A stretch of DNA of 64,000 nt from Onthophagus taurus (taxonomy: Eukaryota > Arthropoda > Insecta > Coleoptera > Scarabaeidae). Under the pieces are notes generated by a model. That model saw only the letters and a program-made list of their open reading frames with translations. It was not told where the DNA came from and did not search any database. This document shows, piece after piece, positions 55,901 through 64,000 of this stretch; the stretch's first letter is position 1, and every line of letters starts with the position of its first letter. The position numbers and the translations under genes were made by a program. Location of the stretch: positions 18,855,501 through 18,919,500 of the forward strand of contig NC_091971.1 in NCBI RefSeq assembly GCF_036711975.1. Direction: 5' to 3'.

Positions 55901-57480
55901 TTATTACATATGACTTTATTAATGTACCTAAAGAAATTAAAAAAAAAATAAATTATGCTTAGGGTCTTCAGAGATCCTATGGTTAAATTAAAAGACGTGC
56001 ACAACTAATTTAAAATTTTTTGTGGTTATTTTGATGTCAAACAGATTCATAGAAAAAATGAAATAAACACTTTAGTAAAAAAAAATCTCAAATCATACTA
56101 TCCAGTTGAAATAATCGCTAAATTGGATCCATAATATAACATTTATATATTTTGATTTGATAATAAGGATATTTGGATTAATGGAGATTCGAATTAGGTC
56201 TACAATATGATATAAAAATTACTAATTAAATAAATCAAATTTGTTTGATGCTTTCATTTATGAGTTTTTAATGAAAACCTAAATACAAACATAAAAAATA
56301 GGTCACAATACAATTTTTTTCGTTAAAACTTCAGTTCTTAGTATATTGCTAACATCACATGTATACGAAGCACAATGTTTTCTATACAGTATACACAGTT
56401 TGAGTTTTTATTTCATCTCTTTTTTATTTTTAAATTAATTAATTTAATTCCTTTTTAATTTGTATATAAATATAGATATAGTAGTACTATTTTGCTTTCT
56501 CATAATAAGAAAATTAAAAATGAACATCTATGTACAAATCCTACAAATTATTATCACTAATTTTGTTTTTTCTTTTAAACTCCGATGTTTCCGGTTTTTT
56601 TTTCGAAAAATCGCCACAATATTTACATACAATCCGTATATAAAAGGATTTAAAAAAAAACGATTTTATTTTCTATTTTAACGATTATTGTCAAACGATT
56701 TTCTTGATAAGAACAACTAAAAAAATATATATAACGACCATTATTTACAATAAAAAAAAATAAAATACACACGTAATTAACGACATTTTAAGGATAGAGA
56801 AAACGTTTGCTTAAAAAACGATTATTAAATCGAAACGCAATAAAAACGCGATTAAAAACGAGCCTTAAATTTAACGCGACATAAATATATATATATTTTT
56901 TTTGTAAAAATATACAACTTTTTACACAAGTTAAATATTTAGATAATAATATTGACTTCGTAGAGGTACTTGTTGCTTTTATTCTTTTTTTTTTCAAGTT
57001 GGGTGGTTTTAGGACTTTATTTATTAAATAAATCTTTTCTTTTTATTATTAGAGGAGTATTGCACAATGGTCATTGCAAATTAGTTGTTGCAAACAAATA
57101 TTTTTCTTTTACTTTTAATTAAAAAATTTTTTATTTTCTCGAAATGTTTAGTACTGAACATTATTATATTTATTTTGAGATAAATTTCGTATCCTTTTAA
57201 AGCTTTCGTGCTGTCATGTTTTAACAAAATAATTAAATTTGTGATGTTTGTTAATAAAAAGTGTTCATGTAAACAAACTAAAAGCACCAATAATATTTAA
57301 ATAACCTATTTTTAATTGAAAATTACCTTTTTTCTATGCCGAAACCGTGATTGTCTTTATTACAAACCCATTTTTGGAAAAAAAAATCAACTTAAAAAGA
57401 TAACCACAAAAAATATCACAACTTACTCATTTCTCAAACTTCTTTCTCTCCATTTTAAATTACTTTTTTTTACATTTTTG
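55901..57480. other. Very AT-rich region, probably 3' UTR of the minus-strand gene at 57481
   Basis: Nothing is recognised except long A and T runs and short open frames. A long 3' UTR of the minus-strand gene is possible but its end cannot be fixed. Confidence 0.35.
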
Positions 57481-58016
57481 TTACACACTAACTTTCATTA
57501 AACCTGCCTGACTTTGATTCGTGCCAATACTCGAATCGTCCAACGAATCTAAATCTAACGCACTTTCAATCATCGTCGTGTCCTGCAATAATCTTAACCG
57601 ACTGGAACTCAACATTAAATTTTCCTTATCTTGCGCTGTTAAATCATTATCGAGTTTAACAACTTCTTTTTCGTTTCTCGTCTTTTCGTTAAGAGCGGCC
57701 ACCGCAGCCGAAGCGATGTGGCTCTCGCGTAATTCCACTAAATCTAAATGTAAATCTTCAACGCGATGGATCATTTGCCGATCCCCGTTTAAATTATGGG
57801 AATAACTGTGACTTTTACTTATTAACCCGGGGTGGTGATGCTGATTTCGTCCCATAATGTTACTGTAAACGGGGGCACCCACGCCCCCACCTCCACTTTG
57901 AGTTAAACAAGGTTGTGAAGTGTACTGTTGATCATCTAATTTAGCTATCGTTGGGGCTGTAACTCCGATTGGTTGTTCGTTACTTACTAAATGTGTCACA
58001 CTTCCGGTGTTACTAT
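57481..58016 (-). CDS. Last coding exon of an unrecognised host gene (cytoplasmic tail?)
   Basis: Complement 57481-58016, preceded by a CTAG acceptor at phase 1, encodes 177 residues to a stop. The stretch begins SNTGSVTHLVSNEQPIGVTA, has a glycine run, His-rich NQHHHPG, a predicted helical/coiled part (HRVEDLHLDLVELRESHIAS, then AAVAALNEKTRNEKEVVKLD) and an acidic end (ESALDLDSLDDSSIGTNQSQ). The C-terminus KVSV could bind a class II PDZ domain. It reads like the cytoplasmic tail of a membrane or signalling protein; I cannot name it. G+C is higher than in the surrounding DNA, which supports real coding. A candidate preceding exon ends at 58242. Confidence 0.7.
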
Positions 58017-58241
58017 CTAGAAAAAAAGTTTACATAAGTAATAAAAAATAAATGTTTTAACTAAACTGTTTCTAATTTGATGTAGAAGCCATTCAAAGCT
58101 AAAAAAATCTTTGTTAAAGCCAAACTAAAAATTAACAAAAAAGCTATTAAAAATGTATGTTAAAAAAAATTAAATTGCTGTAATTTATAAAAAATTGTTT
58201 TGTTTTGCGTGCCCATGCTCTCATCTAAAGTGAACACTTAC

Positions 58242-58275
58242 CGGCGCCCAAGATTAAAAAAGGCCCGAGATTCAT
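58242..58275 (-). CDS. Candidate preceding exon, partial
   Basis: On the minus strand a frame reading LTMNLGPFLILGA ends in GCCG followed by GTAAGT, a strong donor. Its phase (one base left over) matches the acceptor of the exon at 58016, giving ...LGAD-SNTGSV. The Met at 58275 could be a start, or the exon could extend upstream from an acceptor near 58285-58290 (GGTGGAG|GTTGACC). The upstream exons would lie beyond, probably outside the window, making 58300-64000 intronic. Confidence 0.45.
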
Positions 58276-58299
58276 GGTCAACCTCCACCGCAAGGCAAC

Positions 58300-59665
58300 A
58301 GAAAACGTAAAACGAAGAACAAAATATGAGAGAGAAACCAAAAATAAATACAACAAAACGAAAAAAAGATGAAAAGAATGAAACAGAGGCGTAAATGGAA
58401 AGATGAACAGTGAAATAGCGATTGAAAAACACAACCAATTTGTATGTGGGGGAGGGGAAACATTGTGTCTAGAACAACAAACATGTATTGATGGATACAT
58501 GACGGGGTTATCACAAAAAATTACATTAAAAAGAAAGTCTTTTTGCTATGAAGTAAACGAATAAACAGCTAGTAAAAAGAGTGTATAAGTTTTTTTAACA
58601 AATTAAATAAGAAGAAAAAAAATATGATAAGTAAACTTTAAATTGGTGAATGTTTTTGAATTTGAAATTATGCAACCCAAAATACATACACACAACAAAT
58701 TCAAAGATTATTTCTTAAATTAAAAATTTCATCTCGCAACCTCATGATCAACAAATTATAAATATTATAACGATTTTATCATAAGTTAATATTAACTCAA
58801 TTTCAACAAATCCAAATGCAAATCTAATAACGTTAAATTTCTAAATAAATCTTCAACAATTCTCATTTTAAAAATATTAAACAACAAAATATCCATCAAA
58901 TCATTAACTACGACAGGATTAAAACTAAAAACCTTTAACCCGGAAGGACGCGCGCGTGGGTACAATATGCCCAGGTAATTTTTAAAAACCGTTTATTACG
59001 TCATCGACAGTAATTACGATCATAAGATTCTTTTTGTAATTAGCAACGGTAATGAACGCTATTATAGTACTCAAACGGGTGCTGTAATGAGACACCTTAC
59101 AGCATCCGGCGCTGTAATGCGATTTTAGTAACATTTTATGGAACCAGTTCAAGTTGGTGACATTAGGACATTATTTTTTCTAGTTGTCAATGTGACAATT
59201 TTTGTCTATAGATGTTTAAACATCGAATACAAGGTCCACAATGATGAGGACATTGAACTCTGAGTAATTTCTCTTATTTTAGAAGGTGTACAATTTGTTT
59301 TAGGTGAATACATTTTGCGTTTTGACTATTTCTAATTGTAAATTCAAATTTCTATTTTCAAGCATTACGGTGTTACCAACTGTGACATACCTGTTTCCCT
59401 ACATTGTCAAAATTTATTTTATTTTTGTTAAAAAAGAGGATAAAAACGCGAATTACAAAAATAGCATAAAAAACACGTTTCGTAAAACTTAAAGCACTCA
59501 TTCATTAAAAAAACTCGTGGATTCGCCTTCAACTTGAATTCGTGCATTTCAAGCGTGTCTTACGAAACTAGTTTTTTCATATACTATTATGCTATTCTTT
59601 GACATTGTTAAAACGCAATAAGTTTTATGCACTTGTATGTATATTTAGAACGTTAAACTTTGCAA
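58300..59665. other. AT-rich region, possibly intronic
   Basis: No gene recognised. Minus-strand open frames at 58225-58514 are artefacts of a pyrimidine-rich tract upstream of the candidate exon. Confidence 0.35.
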
Positions 59666-60010
59666 TTACAAAAATCGCTTTAAAACGGTTAAACGGAGCT
59701 TTCTAGACGACAGTTGCAGAATGTGGTATGCAGAGGTTTCAAGTCGTTCAAAACCAAGTGCTCTGCATAGTCTTCGACGCACCTTGGTATATGAGGAACA
59801 CAATCTATCATGATGACTTTTGGCGGTCAGGGAGGCGGTGCAGTACGATATGACAACTCCTAAGAAGTACAAGAGGCCTAGAATGGCACTTACATAATGT
59901 TCGTACAAATCATCTCGAAATCGATATTGTCGGGGAAAACGAACAGCGTCATCCATCTTTTGTGATGGCTGAATCGAGTAACCCAAAGCCCGAGAAACCC
60001 AGTGAGTCGT
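59666..60010 (+). mobile_element. Jockey-type LINE C-terminal fragment
   Basis: Plus-strand MQRFQVVQNQVLCIVFDAPW followed by YMRNTIYHDDF corresponds to the C-terminal helical region of Jockey-type polymerases (...FQNK.LR...APWYVRN..IH.DL). It ends near PEKPSES at 60008. Confidence 0.65.
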
Positions 60011-60116
60011 AAGATATAGTTAATCTAGCATATGGACTCCGTTAAAATGGAGAGGTCAAATAATACATATAAGGATATTAAGATCGATCGTACGGAACAG
60101 ATCTTTTACGTCGGCG

Positions 60117-62580
60117 TTGGTAAATGAGAAAATGATTGAGCATTGTTCCAATGTAGAAATAGGAAATGATTCTGATTCAGAAAATGATTGTATTATTGCA
60201 AGTAATCATGACACAGCCATTGGACAAGATAAAAGTTTCGAAACCCACGAGTCAGACGACGACATCCCATTGATGTCTTATATGAGTTGCTACCATCATA
60301 GGCGTAATAGTATCCAGATGAAAAGAAATGTTCCTAGCAAAAATATGAGGACTAAGAGTTAAAATTTAGTATCAAATGGACCTGGGTCTAGAGGAGACGC
60401 ATAGAATTCCTTGACGCTAATAAACGCTTGGAATTGTATGATCACTAATAATATATTAGATTTGATTGTGATGTATACTAACATATATGTATATAGAACG
60501 TGACGCAATGTTTACAAATAAATCCGAAATTTGATAATAATGAAACCAGCACATCTAAATACGCATGATTTATGGTCAAAAGTGGTTCAGGAATGAATCT
60601 GTTCATCTCCTGTGTATCTACGAAAAGATTTTTATTTCTGCTAAGGTGTCTTTGTTTTGATGATGTGAGAGATCGGACTGAAAGAAGAAACATTGATAAA
60701 TTAATACCTCTCCGAGAAGTTCTTTTAAGATTACAGGAAAATATGCAAAAATCATATGTAATAGGAGAATACGCAACGATTAATAAAAGATTAGAACCGA
60801 TGCGTGGAAGATGTTCGTTTTTCCAATACATAAAGAACAAACCTGGTCGTTATGGAATTAAAATATTTTTGCTTATAATACTCAAAATATTCAAGTCCTG
60901 TTTCACTCACCATGGTCGTCGCACTGTGATCAATTTCTCAAATTTAGGACAAAATACCAAAAAAATTGGTATTTTTTTTGCGATATAATAATGCTGTATC
61001 TAGCTCACTGCGTGATTGGTAAAGCAGGATTTTTGTTGGATTAGAATGGATTAAAATTTTTCACGTCTTTAATTTTGTTAACACTATTGTATTGTCCATG
61101 ACATTGTATTGTTGTATTTAAGGTGTATTGAATACACTTATACTAAGTTAATAGAATGATACTCTATCCCTTTTACTGTATTTATAGTGCAGTTAGTGTG
61201 TATAAGTAAACAAAATTCTACAATTTATATTACAATTTAATTCTAACAAAACATATAAATATACAGGTGTCCGGAAATGACGTGTATAACGGAAGACCAC
61301 AAGTACCTTGACCAGAAATATGATGATTTAACCCAACTTATCTACAGAGTGTCCCGAAACAACAAAACTCGTTAGTTTTGCAAAAAAGAATATTAGTTTA
61401 ATCGAGTTAAGATTAAAACAATTTATGTCTATTAAGTTTGACACACGATTTCTAAAATAAAAGTAGTACAGCACCCTTGGCAAGTAATTTTGAAAGATGG
61501 CCTGTTTATTCAAGTTAGATAGATAGATAGTTCAACTAGATATATATTGTATTCTATTGTGAATTGTACTATTTTGATTGTTATTTTGCCTCATCATCAA
61601 TAAACATTATTATTATTAGATACGTTGAGTTAAATCATCATAGGTATATTTGGTCAAGGTTCTAGTGGTCCTCCGTTGTACACGTCATTTCCGGACACCA
61701 TGTATATGAATTCATAAAAGTTCATGAATTACTCCAAATTAAACGACTAGAATGATTTTCTTGCATTCAATCACAAAACAGTTTGAATACGAGCTTCCTA
61801 AATGAACAAAACTGACTACTTCTGGTAACATGCTTTCATGATTATAAAGCCTTAAAGAAATTTTCATTCATTTATCTCATTTAAAATGCCAGCTTATTTA
61901 AAAAATGATAGATGGTCAGGTAAAGTACCATTTCCGACATCTATAATTTATATCGCTTATACAATATTTCATTTGATCACCTTTAAACAGCAAGTTTATA
62001 TAAAACAAGTTCAATATGGTTACAAATAAACTACCACTTCCGGTTGACGGATATGATTTAAAACTTGATACGAATCTTAGATTTTGCTATAACAGCTATG
62101 TATTAAATTTCATTGTCGTAGCTTGCTGAGTTGTTGAGGTGTGAATATAGTCGTCCTAAATTTGTGAAATTGACCGCTGTGCGTCGTTGTACTTAAAGAT
62201 CTTAAATATCAAACAACCAGAGAAATTAATATTGGACCTCAGCAAATGGAGGTAAATTACAAAGTCAGCGAAGGTCAGCCAACAGGTCCATATAATACAA
62301 ATACATGTAATGATCCAATTTCCATTGTAGAACGTCTTGTAAACAAAATTTTTAGCTATAAAAGGATGAGAACAATACACAACATTATTTGGCTTCCAAA
62401 AAAATTAAAATGTTACTTTCCTATACCCATACCTAAGAAAGGTAGAGTAGTTTTAGGTTCCACCTTGCATGGAACAACGGATGTTGACAGAAATTCAATG
62501 AAAAAGAAACCGGAAGTGATATTATTTCATAATTCAACGAAAGGTGGAGTTGATACTGTAGATGCATTGTGTTTTTAAAA
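60117..62580 (+). pseudogene. piggyBac transposase relic, interrupted
   Basis: An N-terminal acidic region (IGNDSDSENDCIIASNHDTA, HESDDDIPLMSY; 60117-60362) is followed by WSKVVQEXI-type sequence and STKRFLFLLRCLCFDDVRDR (about 60610-60670), EYATINKRLEPMRGRCSFFQ and YIKNKPGRYGIKIF (about 60765-60870), typical of the piggyBac DDE domain. After a gap holding other insertions, the frame resumes at about 62240 with EVNYKVSEGQPTGPYNT, a FSYKRM segment, VLGSTLHGTTDVDRNSMKKK and HNSTKGGVDTVDALC (to 62575). The C-terminal zinc finger is missing. Ends and TTAA duplications were not found. Confidence 0.75.
61264..61702. mobile_element. Mariner-type MITE containing a LINE tail fragment
   Basis: The ends CAGGTGTCCGGAAATGACGT and the near-complement (ACGTCATTTCCGGACACC to 61702), with inverted arms of about 85 bases, are flanked by TA. 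Around 61505-61620 a short segment ending CATCATCAATAAACATTATT and an ATT run resembles a LINE 3' end inserted into the MITE. The whole lies in the gap of the piggyBac relic. Confidence 0.78.
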
Positions 62581-63302
62581 GCCTTTAAAAAACGATTTGT
62601 AAGAAAGATGTCATCGAGTGATGACAATACATAACCCAACCTAAGCCCAAACCTTTTTTGTAACATCTTTTCGAGAATAACCTGCAAGATTGTAATTATA
62701 TAAGCAAGAATATTTCTCGATGCTTTGAATGAAACGACTGATGTCTTTCTCGACCATTTTGTAAAAATAACATCAGAAACACAACGGACTGAATCACGTG
62801 GTCGGCAACCGGTTGCTTATGGGTAGCGTTGGTGAAGACGTCTTTATAATACATATATCAATAATGCATCGAAATTACAATTCGACATCACGTAGCTTTG
62901 GTTAACGAGAGGCCTAAAGGGGCTACACGCGTAACTGCAAACTTGACAAGTATGCATGATCAATCTTTTTGTACAGGATGCTTTAGCGTTTGTAGGATAA
63001 TTTTGCACAAACATTTTGCTTGTGCAATCCGCTTGATGATGGATTGAATTTTAATCATGCAAGCGAAACCGCACGTGTGTACCAAGCACACTGCTTGACG
63101 TGTGGCCAAACGTAGGGATTTCTACCTACGTGTAGGGATTTTTCAGCCTAAAAATGGCGTAGGGAGATTTTCTTTAATTTATGAAATATGTAGGGATAAT
63201 AATAGTAGGGGTCGCAATCTGAGATCCCGCACTGAGAGACATTATTCTTGACTTTCAAGAAAAATTTATTCTTGAATGAAGAAGTATTATCGAATGAAGT
63301 AT
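62581..63302. other. Spacer without recognised gene
   Basis: A short frame around 62715-62825 (ALNETTDVFLDHFVKITSET) looks coding-like but is not recognised. Nothing else is identified. Confidence 0.35.
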
Positions 63303-63720
63303 ATAATAATAATAATAAAGATGTTTATTGATCAGATAAGAAACAAAATAAAACAAAGAGTAATACAAAGACAAATAAAATTAAGAAATTAATGAGATGT
63401 GTCTAAATCTGATCAAAGAGAGTCATGTCAGGTCGACCAAGAGCAATAGTCTCCTGATCACTCTGTTTTTCAAAGACCCTCATTTTGAATACAACAACAA
63501 AATCAAAAAGGTACAACCGAACGATTCAAGTCAATAAAAAAACCCAAAGCGACATGACTCTTCAATAGAAATAACTAAATTGAATTAAAAAAAAAAATTT
63601 TTCTTTCCTCTTCAAAAATAATAATAATAACAAACTAAAATCTATCATTCAACAGCTCACTCAAAAACACCTTAACTTTGCTCTTGAAGGAAATCAGACC
63701 AATAGAATATATCATATTCT
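63303..63720 (-). mobile_element. LINE 3' end with ATT tail
   Basis: On the minus strand the C-terminus of a LINE ORF (SFKSKVKVFLSELLND, about 63690-63640) is followed by a ~330-base 3' UTR and a TATTATTATTATTATA tail at 63303-63318. Confidence 0.6.
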
Positions 63721-64000
63721 TAATATCGAACAATATCAATTTTTTGTATCAAAAAATTGATTCTTGCGTCAATAATTTATAATTCTTAAATGAAGAATTA
63801 TACAAGATTATTGTTACATGAACAAGTTTTTCTAAACAGAAAGATCGAAGTAAAAATTTGTATAAATGGTTAAGAATCCAATCAAAGATGACATTAGTTA
63901 TTAGAATTAGTTATAAGTTTAATTTTTATAATCCGTTATAGCATTTAAATAGAGAGCATGAGTTAAATAAGTTGAGAATTAAGATTCTAACCTCACTACT
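63721..64000. other. AT-rich end of window
   Basis: Nothing recognised. Confidence 0.4.

Noticed and set aside
58225-58514. Minus-strand hydrophobic open frames
   Set aside because: Produced by a pyrimidine-rich tract upstream of a candidate exon; only the last ~12 codons fit a splice donor.

Overview
The window is animal nuclear DNA, AT-rich, with very short introns (53-60 bp), AATAAA polyadenylation signals, a ZAD zinc-finger gene and trypsin-inhibitor-like secreted proteins. This points to an insect; a beetle is my guess from protein resemblance only. Host genes are few and lie as islands in a dense and deeply nested field of transposons.

Layout. 1-1280 holds two LINE fragments. 1674-2648 is a single-exon host gene (zinc-binding N-terminus plus DUF4729-like domain). 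2737-15175 is a stack of DNA transposons: a Tc1 element is split by a 4.8-kb element encoding a DUF7869-like protein, which is split by a CCCAGTAAAC-ended element, which holds further foldbacks. Next come a Tigger element containing a Ginger-like element, and a hAT element containing a second CCCAGTAAAC copy. 15471-18345 is a host island: a ZAD-C2H2 gene and a RAMAC homologue head to head, then a TMEM256 homologue. 19540-26305 is again mobile DNA. 27866-29120 is a full-length, divergent actin gene, followed at once by a 3-kb satellite with a ~355-bp unit made of two related halves.

33434-33873 and 44806-45325 are two small secreted cysteine-rich genes that I assembled by hand. They share signal peptide, three exons, phase-1 introns and cysteine spacing, so they look like paralogues of an unrecognised family. 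Between them lie a nearly whole Tc1 element, LINEs, a hAT relic and a mariner-type element struck by several later insertions. 49121-49606 is a secreted protein with two TIL domains. 49680-54385 is a Ty3/gypsy pol fossil split by a Harbinger element whose two genes have interlocked exons on opposite strands. 57481-58275 holds the last exons of an unrecognised host gene. The rest is LINE, piggyBac and MITE debris.

The most notable points are the exact insertion boundaries recovered by restoring the reading frame of a host transposon, the interlocked Harbinger genes, the paralogous secreted peptides, and a hammerhead-ribozyme-like motif inside a short insertion flanked by an 11-bp target duplication. 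Family names come from memory of protein motifs; no search was run.
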